Positions 13,497-24,312 of a stretch of 64,000 nt of DNA are shown one piece after another (the first letter of the stretch is position 1; each line of letters opens with the position of its first letter). A program made the translations under genes and the position numbers. The notes beneath the pieces were generated by a model. It was not told the DNA's origin, did not search any database, and worked only from the letters and a program-made list of their open reading frames with translations. Location: positions 1 to 64,000 of the forward strand of contig CAUYLG010018022.1 in NCBI GenBank assembly GCA_963573385.1. The letters run 5' to 3'. The DNA comes from Cacajao melanocephalus (lineage: Eukaryota; Chordata; Mammalia; Primates; Pitheciidae).

Positions 13497-13980
13497 TTTG
13501 ATAACTCAGAATAAATAAATACATTTCTAGCCACATATAAGCTACCAAGGTTAAATTATAAAAAAAAAAAAAAGAAAATTAGAACAGACTGATAATGAGT
13601 GAGGAAATTAAATCAGTAATAACAAACCTTCCTTTAAATAAAAGCCCAGGGCCTGGTGGCTTCACTGCTGAATTCTGCCAAGCTTTTGAAGAAGAATACC
13701 AGTTCTCCTCAAACTATTCCAGAAAACTGAAGAGGAGGGAATACCTACAAACCCATTTTGTGAGGACATCATTACCTTAATTCTAAAACCAGACGAAGAC
13801 ACAACAATAAAGAAAAGTACAGGCCGATATCTCTGATAAACATAGATGCAAAAATTATTGACAACATACTAGCAAATGGAACCAAACGGCACATTAAAAA
13901 GATCATTTGCTATGATCAAGTGCATTTCATCCTAGGGATACAAAGATGGTTTAACACAGAAATCGAACTCTCCATCATTT
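13497..13980 (+). pseudogene. Old L1 ORF2 reverse-transcriptase relic
   Basis: The plus strand at 13595-13780 encodes EEIKSVITNLPLNKSPGPGG..FTAEF, the L1 reverse-transcriptase finger motif (KSPGPDGFTAEFY in active elements). A change at the Asp of PGPDG and later frame loss show decay. The text continues co-linearly through the region coding for [22 protein letters not shown] residues, then ends near 13980. The ORF2 3' half and 3' UTR are absent. Confidence 0.85.
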
Positions 13981-14040
13981 GAGTCAGAGGATTTTCTGAT
14001 CCACAACTAAGTGATCATGATCTGAGCTTCAATTTTATCT

Positions 14041-14267
14041 ACCACTTCTGTGTTTTTTTATTGTATTTTAGGTTTTGGGGTACATGTGAAGAACATGCAG
14101 CACTGTTTACAATAGCAAAGACCTGGAACCAACCCAAATGCTCATCGATGATAGTCTGGACAGGGAAAATGTGGCACATATACACCATGGAATACTATGC
14201 AGCCATAAAAAATGATGAGTTCGTGTCCTTTGTAGGGACATGGATGAAACTGGAAACCATTTCTGTA
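14041..14267 (-). mobile_element. Twin-primed (5'-inverted) L1 insertion
   Basis: The left part, 14053-14098, is antisense L1 3' end preceded by a short T-run. The right part, 14099-14259, is L1 late ORF2 in the opposite (sense) orientation, ending at ATGAAACTGGAAACC. This inverted structure is the signature of twin priming. Imperfect 12-bp target-site duplications, ACCACTTCTGTG (14041-14052) and ACCATTTCTGTA (14256-14267), bracket it. It is only about 207 bp long. Confidence 0.85.
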
Positions 14268-15236
14268 TTTTTAAAAAAGATTCTTACTAAACTTAAGAGA
14301 CAGTATCTCTGAAGTTCCCAAGCTGTCTTCCTCCAGTGTGTGGTGCTCACAAGGAAAGCTTCACTTTCTCCCAGAGCTGATTTTCCACCTCTTTGCCGGA
14401 GGGCCTGGGATGATTTAGGCTTCCAGGAGCTGGCGGCAGCCTGTGATGGGTCAGCCAGGGAACAAAAGTCTGATGCCAGATGAGCAAGTGAATCAGGGGT
14501 CTCCCTCTGAGCATCTGTGGCTCCCAGGCAGCTGTGCCTCTGCATGTGCCCATGTGGCCCCTGACTGTGCATCTGCCTTTCCTCCCCGGCTGGAGGTCTG
14601 GCATCAGCTGCTGTTCCTCAGGCCTCAGCCCTCAGCCTCACAACCAGAAGGACCTGGAGAGTCCCTCGGAGAGGGACCACCCTGTTGATTTTGTGGGTTT
14701 CTCTGGGCTCCCCTGAGCGCCCTCTTGGAGTAGGCAGTGGGCGCTCCTTTCTGATGACATCCAGCTGGGGAAGGGACGTTTGGGTCTGCGGTAGTCCAGG
14801 GAGGACAGTGGCTGATGGCAACTGGGGCCCTGGAGCCACGGGGTCCCCTTGGGCCAGCCACACAGCCCTTCTCAGAGTCACAGAGAGGAGGAGCCCCAAA
14901 TCCATACAACCTGTCCCTGATCACCACCCTGGACCAGGAGCCGGGAGTCCTGGGTCCCAGTGCTGTTCTCACTGCCCACGGCTGGATGGAGAATTTCCTT
15001 CCCCATATCCCCAGCTACGCTGAGTGTCTGATGGGGCCATCCAGGGGCCTGGACTCCGTGGGCCACAGAGAAAGCAAGCAAGTCTATTTGGAATCTTCTA
15101 AGGAGAACATACACGTAAGAACACTCATGGTCATCACCACTGCCCCCAGGGCTAACCTGCCACCACTTCCTGAGGACACCTCCTCTGGCTGCCCAGACCC
15201 ATTGCACCCTGTGCAACCACAGTGGTCCTTGGCCCT
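14268..15236. other. GC-rich low-copy DNA, no gene seen
   Basis: Start of the GC-rich, repeat-poor section. Several overlapping frames of 80-180 codons on both strands have no recognisable domain. I see no coding bias and no convincing splice structure. Confidence 0.5.
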
Positions 15237-15430
15237 GACACACACTAGAGTCACCTGGGCACTTTCAGAACCAAGAATGCTTGGGTATACCCCAGAGCCA
15301 TTTAGTAGGATCTCCTCTGGGGGCATTGGGAATCACAGTGCCAATGCAGGTACCAAATTTCCCTGATGATCAAAATTGCCTGGTGTTCTTCAAATGCAAA
15401 TGCCTGAGTCCCAGTCCAGACGAGCTAACT
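15237..15430 (+). mobile_element. Possible MER5-like remnants
   Basis: Two stretches resemble MER5-type hAT fragments: CACTAGAGTCACCTGGGCAC...CCCAGAGCC at 15243-15300 and CAAATGCCTGAGTCCCAGTC near 15400-15420. They are strongly diverged, so the assignment is tentative. Confidence 0.4.
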
Positions 15431-15559
15431 CAGGGCATCCAGGGGCAGGGAGGTCTGTGCTCAGCCAGAGTCATGATGATGCTTATCAGGGTCTAGGAAT
15501 ATGCTCCTGGTCCACACTCAGGTGCTTATACAGCAGAAGCTCAGCACTGCCCCTTCTTT

Positions 15560-15677
15560 GCCCCACTGTGCTCAGCAGTTTAGCTGGCATCCGAGGGGTT
15601 AGCTTCGGCCTTCCTGCTGAGCTATCAGCCACATCTACTTTTGCTCAGCTCCCATCCCAGTGCCTGACATGTAGCAG
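15560..15677 (+). mobile_element. L2 3' end, left part
   Basis: Ends with CCCAGTGCCTGACATGTAGCAG, the L2 3' tail. The remainder of the tail, GCTCAAGAGATGTTTGCTGAGTGAATAAATGA-like, appears at 16112-16145 after the intervening LTR. Recognition is strongest over the last 30 bases. Confidence 0.65.
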
Positions 15678-16106
15678 GCATATTAGTCTGTTTTCATGCT
15701 GCTGATAAGGACATACCCAAGACTGGGTTATTAATACAGGAAAAAGGTTTAATGGGCTGACAGTTCCACATCGCTAGGGAGGCCATGCAGTCATGGTGGA
15801 AGGCGAGGAGGAGCAAGTCATGTCTTACATGGATGGCAGCAGGCAAAAGGAGAGAGCTTGTGCTCCCCTTTTTAAAACTATCAGACCTCATGAAACTTAT
15901 TTATTCCCCTGTTTAAAACTATCAGACCTCATGAGACTTATTCATTCCCCTTTTTAAAACTATCAGACCTCGTGAGACTTATTCACTATCATGAGGACAG
16001 CCTGGGAAAGACCTGTGCCGTGAATCAGTGACCTTCCACTGGGTCTCTCCCACAACACGTGGGTATTCAAGATGAGATTTGGGTGGGGACACAGCCAAAC
16101 CATATT
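15678..16106 (-). mobile_element. MST/THE1-type MaLR LTR
   Basis: Antisense MaLR LTR: ATTAGTCTGTTTTCATGCTG, CCAAGACTGGGTTATTAA, AGTTCCACATCGCT, then TTGGGTGGGGACACAGCC near the other end. A 5-bp AGCAG duplication (15673-15677 and 16107-16111) fits its target site. Inside is a 41-bp segment repeated three times (15870-15995), which is not part of the usual LTR. Confidence 0.88.
15870..15995. repeat. 41-bp triplication inside LTR
   Basis: The motif ACTATCAGACCTCATGA recurs at steps of exactly 41 bp (C of ACTATC at 15878, 15919 and 15960), each followed by an ACTTATT(T/C)A(T/C)T-type stretch. It is a local tandem triplication of MaLR LTR sequence. Confidence 0.9.
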
Positions 16107-16145
16107 AGCAGGGCTCAAGAGATGTTTGCTGAGTGAATAAATGAC
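16107..16145 (+). mobile_element. L2 3' end, right part
   Basis: Completes the L2 tail cut at 15677. Removing 15678-16111 restores a continuous L2-like 3' end. Confidence 0.6.
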
Positions 16146-17500
16146 CTGGTTTGTGAATTTCCACAGTTACTTACTTCCCTATTCATTTTCTCAAATTGTA
16201 GTATGGAGATTTCTCTGCCTCCCTCATGGGATGATAGTGAGTTTGTACGTGACAGAGCTTTGTGCCCAGAGTGACTGTTTTCACTAAAGATAACTGAGCA
16301 GCCTGCGACCCCTTCCCCAGACCAGCCACATCCCCATCACAGGAGCCTGCAGAACTGCGGCGCCTCCCACAGAGACCACCAGTCAGCATCTGCATCCACT
16401 GAGACCTGCAGGGAGTCGTCCACCACCCTCAGTGGCCCGTGTCTCAGAGTGAAAGTTCCCTTGACGGAGCAGGATGGCCTGTAGTCAGCATGTAAGCCCC
16501 CCGGGCTGCCCTGCAAAGCTGGCTAGGAGGGCTGGGTTCATGGGGCCAGGTCTGGGCAGGCCATTATCTCCCATCCCCGGGTCTAACCTTTCCCCACGTT
16601 CCTCCCAGCCCGGAAGGGTCAGCGGCTGGTTTCTTAGGGCCCCAGGAGGCATGTGTCACGGAGCATGTGCAGAGCCTATTATCAGCCACAGCAGCCATGG
16701 AGAGGCCCCCTGGTCCGTTTCCTGTGGGCCATTGATCCTCTAATGGGCCTCCCCAGCTTGAGACCAGCTGGCTGCCATTCCAGGCATTTAGCGTGTGCGG
16801 AAAAATGTTATGTTTTCATGATATCAGCAGGAAAATAGGAAACGGCTTGGAAAACAGGCAGGCGTAAAACAATGGTTTGAGGAGTGTGAGCCTTGCATAA
16901 ACAGCCCTGGTTGCCCTTTGGAACGTGTGGATTTAAACACACACTCAGGAACGTATCCTCCACGGTGTGAGAGATAAGCATCCTAAAACTCATTAGTCCA
17001 GCAGCTCTGTTCTATAGCAAACACTGCTGGGGGATGCAAGAAGGGCTGGCCAGGCCCCGCACAGGGCACCCTGCAGCTGCCCGGCCCTGCTCGTGAAGGC
17101 AGGGACCCCCCATTGGCCTCAACAGCACAACCTGGCCCAGCTACCTGACAGGTGCAATGCTCCCCATGAGCTCTGCATGTGCTGGGCCAGTGCTGGGAGC
17201 CCAGGTCTCTGCCAGGTGGGCTTGGGGTCAGGTGCCAGGGGAAGAAGGTGCCTGGCTGCCAGAAGGGAGTTCACATTGTGGTCAGCTCTTTCTTGACCCA
17301 TCTGCAGGCAGCCTGCTCGGGAGCCTGTGGTTTTCTTTAGAACTAAGCTTTTGGAGTTGGTTTTAAAGATACACTTATCCAAGGAGTAAATTACCCTAGA
17401 ATTAGCCCCTTGGTGTTTGGCAGTGAGACGCAGGCATGGCCTGCACAGCTGGAGCTGAAGGTGACCCCAAATGATTCATGTGTTCAATACTCCTAATACT
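16146..17500. other. GC-rich low-copy DNA, no gene seen
   Basis: No gene or clear repeat recognised. Short frames on both strands are unremarkable. The 16740-16960 part is AT-richer than its surroundings and could hold a conserved non-coding element, but nothing specific is readable. Confidence 0.45.
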
Positions 17501-17690
17501 AGCTTGCAGACTGTCTCTTAACCACACATCAGAGGCTAAGCTCTGCACACACTCTTGCATTTGACCACAGGTCAACCCTAAGTGGTGGGGACAAGCATTG
17601 CAACTGTTTCACTTCTCAGATGAAGAAGCCGGTGTAGGCCCAGGGAGGGGAGGGAGCTGCCCAGGCCACAGGGACCGGAGCTCCAGGCTG
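17500..17690 (-). mobile_element. MIR remnant
   Basis: Contains TTCACTTCTCAGATGAAGAAGCC...GCCCAGG...GCTGCCCAGGCCACAGGG, a diverged form of the antisense MIR core (TTACAGATGAGGAAACTGAGGC...TGCCCAAGGTCACA). Confidence 0.6.
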
Positions 17691-18049
17691 AGCTCCCATG
17701 GGAATTGGGGCCTTGCTTCCCGGGGCTCTTTCTGTCCTTGACGTGCCTCTGCCATGTGGTGAGTGCCAGTGGTCAATGCCAAGCCAGTGGGCTTGAGGGG
17801 CATCTTGTCCAGTCTGCGAGCTGCAGGCTGAGCACCACTCCCCACTTGGAAGCACACCCCCTGGCCCTGCAGGAGACGAGTGGACAGTCCACATCTGGGC
17901 AGCGGTCTCTGCTGCAGGTCTGCAGCTCCTTCCTTCTCGAAGGCTGTTGCAGTGGCCCAGCCCTCAGCTGCTCTTAGCCCATGCTGTCTACCTGGCCGTC
18001 TCAGGCGCACCCGCCCTCACGCTCACCACCTCCCTCCCTCAATTTGCAG

Positions 18050-18160
18050 ACATGAGCAGCATGGGAAAATATTTCTCAGTCATAATAAAAAATGGTACTT
18101 TTTTAAAGTTCACAGCGGCTTGCAATCATGGCTTTGTAATCTCTCTTGTCCACTCGAAAG
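18050..18160 (+). other. Exon-like segment (candidate)
   Basis: A 111-bp AT-richer segment inside GC-rich DNA. It is preceded by a pyrimidine tract and TTTGCAG (CTCCCTCCCTCAATTTGCAG, ending 18049) and followed by CGAAAG|GTAGGTGG (donor at 18161). It is open in one frame across its length (beginning MSSMGKYFSVIIKNG) and 111 is divisible by three. I do not recognise the peptide. It could equally be a conserved non-coding element or chance. Confidence 0.3.
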
Positions 18161-20370
18161 GTAGGTGGGTGGCTTTCAACTGACTCCCCCTTTCCCCATT
18201 AATGTTTTGTTCTGGCGAAGAAACTTGGAATGAAAGGAGCTCCGTGTGTGGCTGTGCCGAGGCGGAGTTTGAGCCTTCGGCAGGCTGGACCCAGGCCTGC
18301 AGCCTCTGTATTCCGAGCAGAGGATGATGGATTCCCAGATCTTAACAAAGGACAGAAGAGAATGGATTTAGAAAAGGAAAGAGGAAAGTGTGGAAATATA
18401 TTTTTAAAGTGAAGTTTGGATCGGGGAGAGCTTCTGCTTTGCAGCATTTTCACCCTGGAAGGTTGAAACCTCTTTGTGGCCTGTGGGTTCCATCCCCACT
18501 GCACCCCTGGAGGCTCGACGGCCGTCCAGGACAGCAAGATCCTGGCCTCATGCGGCCGTTCCACTCCTGGAGATCTTGGCTTGCTGCTATTTCTCGTGGA
18601 AACCCAAAATAGCTCTTGGCAAACATAGCCCGTTTTCTCCACTTCCCTTTGGATTCATGGCAGTCAGAGCACTAACAATTTTCAAATATTTGAAGATGCT
18701 CAATGCTCGAGTCTCTTTCCCAGGACCGGTGTCCTCGGCTTTCCTGTCTGGCCCTCCCACGGTGGTGGGGCTCCCGCACCGTTCCCTTTCCCCTCCCAAG
18801 GCCCCCTCTCGGAAAGTGATGCTGGCAGCCACCGCTGGCCCCGTAACTCTCGGCTGCTCTGCGCTGCCCTTCCAGTGGGGACCTGGGTGGCTGAGTTCTG
18901 GCCAAGAGAGTTGTGAGGGAGCCACTGGGGATTCCTCTACCCCTGGCCCCAGAAGGCCCTCCCAGGTTCCTCCCCCAGGCCATCTGTTCTTCCAGCGATT
19001 GGGAGGTGGCCCAGGGTGCTCTCTGAAGCCCTGAGTTCCAGATGACCACCCTTGATGGTGGGCCCTGAGTGACCACATGCAGCTGACCCCTTCCCTGCCC
19101 AGGCCTGGCCCATGCTCGTGGTGAGGGATGGGAACGGCCCTCGGTCCTGCCGCACCCTTCCATGCTTGCCCCTCACGTCCCCTGCAGACACGTGCTCCAA
19201 ATAGCACAGTGAAGTGGCCCGGAGACTGCAGAGCCCAGTGCTTCTGTCCTGCCCGCCAGGACCTCCATCCCTGCTTGAAGCCCAGGGGTGGTCTGACCTC
19301 TCATCACCCCCAACAAACACGCTCTCCGGTGCCATTCACATCTCGGTGTCCTCAGAGCAGTGCTAGCTCTCAAAAAATCAACTTGCAGCCCTCGAGTTTC
19401 CCTCTCCTGGATTCTATCGAGGAGTGGGACCATGGCCTCCTTCTGCACCCCAGGCCCTGCAGCCACAGCCTGTGTCGGCTTGGATTGGAACACGTTGCCA
19501 TGTGCCCATGGAGAGATTAACATTGTTTTTCAAAACCAGCTGGAGATCAGCGCAGAGGCCATGCAGCCGGTGGCTCTGGGGGAGCTCAGGGCCAGGCAGC
19601 AGCGCACAGCACCGGCTCTCGGGAGATGCCGTGAGCGCCGGCTCTCGGATGCACCTTTCCCTAGAGGAACACCCTTCCGATGCCTGGGTTTTCTCTGGCA
19701 GGAAAAGGAAGAGTTTTTCCATGAAGGAGAAGGTAGCCGGCAGACTCCCAGTCGCAAGAAACAAAATAACAAAACCTCCCTCCCTCTCCCTTCACCTCAC
19801 ATGACATTTGTCCGATTTTATGGCCAGTGCTTGGGCTGTCTTTTATTTTCCATTAAATGAAGATGAGAATTGTTCCAAGTGATGAATTATCTGGGCAGTC
19901 CTGCCAGAAGTGAAGCATGCTCAGGTTCTTAAGTGAAATAACATACACGGACGTCCTTGCGCAGGGATGCTCAGCACGCGCTTCCTCTTCTACCGGGTCT
20001 GGCATTCCCAGGGGAGATAGGGAGGGCATGGAGGGCCGTCCGGGGCCCCCGAAGTGCAGGGAGCCTCGCTGGGATTTTTGGCTCCTTGTGGAAAGATGGG
20101 AGCTGAACCCATTTCAACTTTCCCAGGCCTGGCCCAGCCCTTGCCCAAATCCTGAGGCTTAGTTGCCCTCAGGAGCAAACCTCTACCAAGCCACAAGCCC
20201 AAGGACGTGCGGGAGACACAGGCCCACAGTGGGGAGGGGCAGACCAGCACGGGCATGGAGAATAAGAACCGTGTAATGGGAGAGCAGAAGACGGGTTCCC
20301 CAGGGGTCCTGCCTCCAGGAGGCACTGAGAAAGCTCCTCTCAGGGGTCCCCGCATCTCCCTTTACAATGA
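18161..20370. other. GC-rich low-copy DNA, no gene seen
   Basis: Overlapping frames up to 206 codons (minus strand 19207-18587) have no recognisable domain. Frames on both strands are open over the same bases, as expected from GC-rich composition. An AT-richer island lies at 19750-19930. No clear repeat. Confidence 0.45.
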
Positions 20371-20470
20371 TGAAACTATCTCAGACATGCAATCCAGGGA
20401 CAGTTGTCCAAGGCTGCACAGCCTGTGCTGGGAGCTGCTGGGGATGACGCCGCCGCTCTGCCCGAGGACA
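20370..20470 (-). mobile_element. Possible MIR remnant
   Basis: ACAATGATGAAACTATCTCAGACATG...ACAGTTGTCCAAGGCTGCACAGCC resembles the antisense MIR core with heavy divergence. Short and uncertain. Confidence 0.45.
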
Positions 20471-21545
20471 GAGGAGACAGAGCCCAAGGCCCAAGCCCTG
20501 CCTCGACCCCACACGGGAAGAGCCTCAAAGGAGATCTCAAGCGGTGGGTCCTTACAGGCCAAGGGCCCCAGCAGCGGGAGGCAGTGGGCCTGGGGCATGG
20601 CTGCATGGTTCCCAGGATGGTCACTGGATGCCACGGTGATGGGGGGCTCCCATGTGGCAGTGGTGGGAATGTGAAGGAGATGTGAGTCCAGCCAGGGCTG
20701 TGGCATGGCCCCACGGAGAAGGCATGGCCGTCAGCAAGGAAACCACCCATCATGCCCTGCCAGCCAGGCCAGGCTCTTGTCCCCACTGACTGCTCCCCAC
20801 ACAGCGCCATTCCTCGGTCCCTCCCCAGAGCCAGAAAGTCAGTTTTCCTCTCACACCTGCACCACCACCCTCTCCAGGCCGGTGGCCCCAGGTGGTTGCC
20901 ACCTGCCTGCTGCAGGCCCCACTGGGCATGTGGATGGGAGTGGACAAGAGGTTCACTTTGCCAACATGCCACCCAAGGTGCCTGGAGGTGGCTGTGGGGT
21001 GAGTGGGGAAATGGAAGCCTGAGGCTGAACATGGCTGAAGTCAAGACCACAGCCTCCGGCTCAGGCACCATCCTTCCATCCAAAATCAAGGCATTAACTG
21101 TGAGAGGCTGAACCCAGAGCATTAACCCTGAGCTCGGGACCCTCCTGAGTTCAGGATCCACACAATGGCCCTGGTCACTCACCCGGGAGGCCGGCCCTCC
21201 CCTGGCTAGGCCACCGTCACCTCGTTTGCAGCAATGACCTCTGACCTTCTTCCCGTCCCCTGCTCTCCTGTCCTGGCCGGGGGCCTGGGAAGCTCCAGCG
21301 GGTGCAGTGACCCTCCTATCACAGCCCCCAAGGTCTTCCCATCCCACCCAGAGAAAGACCCAGAGTCCTTCCCAATGCTGGCCCAGCCCTTGTGCGGGGT
21401 CCTCGGCTTCTTCCTCCCCGTGCTGACCAGGTGGGTGCCTCCCATCAGGTACTATCTCCCTCCTTCCTCTCCGTGTCCCGAAGATGGGCGTCCCATTAGG
21501 GCCTGCCTCCCCCTTCCTCCCTGTGTCCTGAAGGTGGGTGCGCAC
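20376..21545 (-). other. Longest open frame, probably non-coding
   Basis: A 389-codon ATG-to-stop frame, the longest in the window. Composition is dominated by Gly, Pro, Arg, Ser, Trp and Cys, typical of translated non-coding GC-rich DNA. Its C-terminus overlaps a MIR-like remnant and its N-terminus overlaps a ~50-bp tandem repeat. No domain, signal peptide or membrane segment is apparent. I list it only because of its length. Confidence 0.15.
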
Positions 21546-21560
21546 CTTCTCAGGGCCTGC
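21406..21560. repeat. ~50-bp tandem repeat, 3 copies
   Basis: Diverged units align on TTCCTC(T/C)C(C/T)GTG(T)CC(C/T)GAAG(A/G)TGGG. The GTGTCC anchors are at 21473 and 21523 (50 bp apart), with a weaker copy at 21420 (53 bp earlier). Confidence 0.7.
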
Positions 21561-22280
21561 TCCAGCTGTCCTGCCTGGGTTTGCTTCCCCATGCTCTTGG
21601 TGCGTCTCAGTTCCCTTTGTCTTCAGGATTCGACTTGGATGTCACCTCATCCTAGAGCCTCTCCTGAAGGACCCAGCTGACATGGCACCCTTCTGGTCGC
21701 CTCTTCTCCCCCCCCACCCCCTCCCCCGTTTTACATTCCTTCCTAACCTGTATCACCGTGGGAGGATTAGCTCTATGTTTCCCTAGATGCTGCCCCCCTC
21801 TTCCCCCTGCCTGGAACGCAGGCACAGGCTAGGGTTTTGTTCCCTGGTGGACGTGGGTGCCTGGCAGGTTGCCTGGCTGTAGTCGGTGCTCAGTGGTAAC
21901 TACTGAAGGCACGGAGGGAGGAAGGATGGGCTCTGAAGCTTGCCTCTCCCCAGGACACCTCCTGCTTATTCTCAACCTCCGACTGTTGGGCTGTCCCCGG
22001 AACCCCACCCTTGTTATGGGACAGAAAACAGGTGGACCACGCTGCGGACCCCAGGTTGCTGCCTCCAGCAACCTCTTCTGTTTGTATTTCTGTTTTAAAA
22101 ACCTAAAGCAGCGTTCTTGAGGTTTGAGTACATCCGGTAGTTTCGACACGGCTTTAGTGGAAGATTCCACGAGTGTGTCCCCATGCCACAGACGCCCAGC
22201 ATGTTCTCAGCCTCCAGACGTGCTGTGCCACCGCCTCTCCTCTGCGCCCACTGCCCGTCAGATCCCCAGCCCCCGTGGTG
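21561..22280. other. Low-copy DNA, no gene seen
   Basis: GC-rich at first, becoming AT-richer towards 22140. No recognised gene; the short frames have no domain. Confidence 0.45.
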
Positions 22281-22910
22281 AGTTCTCCCAGCTCTAGGAC
22301 TTCCTAGTCTTGAGATCTACAGCTTGTCATCTTCTGGTGTCCGGCCTCTCGCTCAGCATACTGTTTTCTGAGATTCATCTTCGTTGTGTGTATCTGTAAT
22401 CGGTAGTCTGTTCTTTTGTTTTGAAAAGGAGTTTTGCTTTTATTGCCAAGGCTGGAGTACAGTGGTGGCGCGATCTCAGCTCACAGCAACCTCCACCTCC
22501 CGGGTTCAAGTGATTCTCCCGCCTCATCCTCTTGAGTAGCTGGAATTATAGGTACCTGCCACCACGCCCAGCCAATTTTTGTGTTCTTAGTAGACATGGG
22601 GTTTCACCATGTTGGCCAGGCTGGTCTTGAACTCCTGACCTCAGGTGATCTGCCTCCAAAAGTGCTGGGATTGCAGGCGTGAGCCACCGCACCCAGCCTG
22701 ATCTGTTCTTTTTTGTTGCTGAGTAGAATTCATCCTGTAAATACACCACGGTTTGTTTGCGCATTTGGATAAGCAATGTGGTAAGGACATTTGGATCGCT
22801 TCCAATGTGGGGTTCCGACGGACAAGGCTGTTGTGAGCATTCACGGACGTGTCCTCACGTGGATGCCCACACTCATTTCTTACGGGAACGTGCCTCAGAG
22901 TGGAGTAGTT
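22281..22910 (-). mobile_element. Old L1 (L1M) ORF2 end, split by Alu
   Basis: Flanks of the Alu are antisense late-ORF2 L1: GTCTGTTCTTT before it, and GTTGCTGAGTAGAATTCATC...ATACACCACGGTTTGTTTG...GGACATTTGGATCGCTTCCA after it. The sequence is highly diverged, indicating an old subfamily. Confidence 0.7.
22416..22699 (-). mobile_element. AluS, antisense
   Basis: Near-complete antisense Alu (GGCTGGAGTACAGTGGTGGC ... GTGAGCCACCGCACCCAGCC). Target-site duplications TCTGTTCTTTT flank it in the L1 (about 22406-22416 and 22703-22713). Confidence 0.93.
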
Positions 22911-22924
22911 GCTTCATAGCTGTG

Positions 22925-23345
22925 TGAGTGCCCTGTGCTGCCGTCACAGAGTGCCATGCCCTGGATGCTTTAAGCCACAGCAGTGTGCTACGTCATGGTG
23001 CTGGCGTCCCGAAGGCTGCGGCCACAGTATTGGCAGGGCTGTGCCTTCTGGGGCTGAGGGGCAGCCACGGCGCCAGGCCTCTCTCCAGCCTCGGGGGTTG
23101 GCCGCAGTCGAGGTGTTCCTGGGCCTGCAGAGGCACCCCCTTGATCCAGGACTTCACCTTCACAAGCCGTTCTCCCCGTTTGCCCGTATGCAGATGTCTC
23201 TCTTCTAGGAGGACTCCAGCCTGCCATGCTCCAGTGTGGCCTTAACTTGTAACACTGGCAGTGACTCGATTTCCAAATCAGATCATGTTCTGAGGGGCAG
23301 GAGGTTGGGACTTCAGCACATGAATTTTGGTGGGACACAATTAGA
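22925..23345 (-). mobile_element. MLT1-type MaLR LTR, antisense
   Basis: Antisense MaLR landmarks: GTGCTGCCGTCACAGAGTGCCA at the start, GGCCTCTCTCCAGCC, then TTTCCAAATCAGATCATGTTCTGAGG and GGTTGGGACTTCAGCACATGAATTTTGG...GGACACAATTAGACT at the end. Well diverged. Confidence 0.78.
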
Positions 23346-23950
23346 CTCTCATCACTGGGCAGGTGGATTTGACCTTGATGGAGCTCTGACAGCCGGGGTA
23401 CGAGTGGCCTTTCTTGGTTTTGAGGCTCCCCACGTCTGAGCGTGCCAGCCTTTCCTCCTCCTGTTGCCATCTGTGGAGCTCCTGACCACCTCCCCTGGGC
23501 CTTCCCCATGGGCCCCAGGAACGTTGGAGCCTGGCTCGCCAAATTTTCCACCCCAGTCCAGACACCGCTGATGATGACTTTGAAGTCCAAGTGGGTCGCA
23601 CTTGCATTGCCCTAGCTCGAGGCCCCTCAGCTTTCTTCAAATAGGGACTCACCCTTCCCCAAGCAAACATGCACATGGTCGTGGCCAGATCCTGGCGTTC
23701 CCCAGGACATTCCATCTCTCGAATCTTCATCCCCGCTGCCTGCCCCGCATCTTCCCAAGCTTCCACTCTGACCCCAGCTCCATCACTGGTTAAGAAGTCA
23801 ACTCTCGCATGCTCCAGACTCTGGCTTCTCCACCAGGCAAATCCAGGAACCGGCTGCAGCCAAGAGCTCACGAGACACAGTCCGTCATTTCTGTCTTTCC
23901 TTTTCTCTCTGTCTTCCTCCCTCCTCTCCACCTCAGTGTGGATTGGCTTT
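23346..23950. other. Low-copy DNA, no gene seen
   Basis: A minus-strand frame of 219 codons covers 24000-23341 but has no domain and runs into the neighbouring LTR. No gene supported. Confidence 0.45.
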
Positions 23951-23951
23951 T

Positions 23952-24312
23952 GGGTCAGTCCATTTTTACATGGTATAAAGAAATACCTGAGACTGGACAA
24001 TTTATGAAGAAAAGAGGTGCAATTGCCTCACAGTTCTGCAGACTGTACAGGAAGCAGGGTACGGGTATTTGCTCCCAGCAAGGGCCCAGGAAGCTTCCAA
24101 CAATGGCAGAAGGTGAAAGGGGGCAGGTGCCTCAGGTGGCAGGATCCAGAGTGAGAGGGAACGGGGAGGCAGCACACTTAACCAGATCTTGCAGGAACGC
24201 ACTGAGGGAGCGCTCACTCACCACCAAGGGTCACCTCGCCAGGCCCCACCTCCCGCACTGGGGGTCACATTTCAACCTGAGATTCAAGGGAACAGACATC
24301 CAAACCGGGTCA
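23952..24312 (-). mobile_element. MST/MLT-type MaLR LTR, antisense
   Basis: Recognisable antisense blocks: GTCCATTTTTACATGGTATAAAGAAATACCTGAGACTGG-type start, TCACAGTTCTGCAGACTGTACAGGAAG, CAATGGCAGAAGGTGAAAGG, GCCCCACCTCC, and TTCAACCTGAGATTC near the end. Confidence 0.82.

Noticed and set aside
15678..16106. MaLR LTRs as evidence of a nearby complete provirus
   Set aside because: No gag, pol or primer-binding text adjoins any of the LTRs; all look solitary.
18587..19207. 206-codon minus-strand frame as a gene
   Set aside because: A plus-strand frame of 186 codons and another minus frame are open over the same bases, typical of stop-poor GC-rich DNA. No domain.
22925..23345. Possible processed pseudogene
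   Set aside because: The order of blocks fits an antisense MLT1-type LTR, and there is no coding similarity or A-tail.
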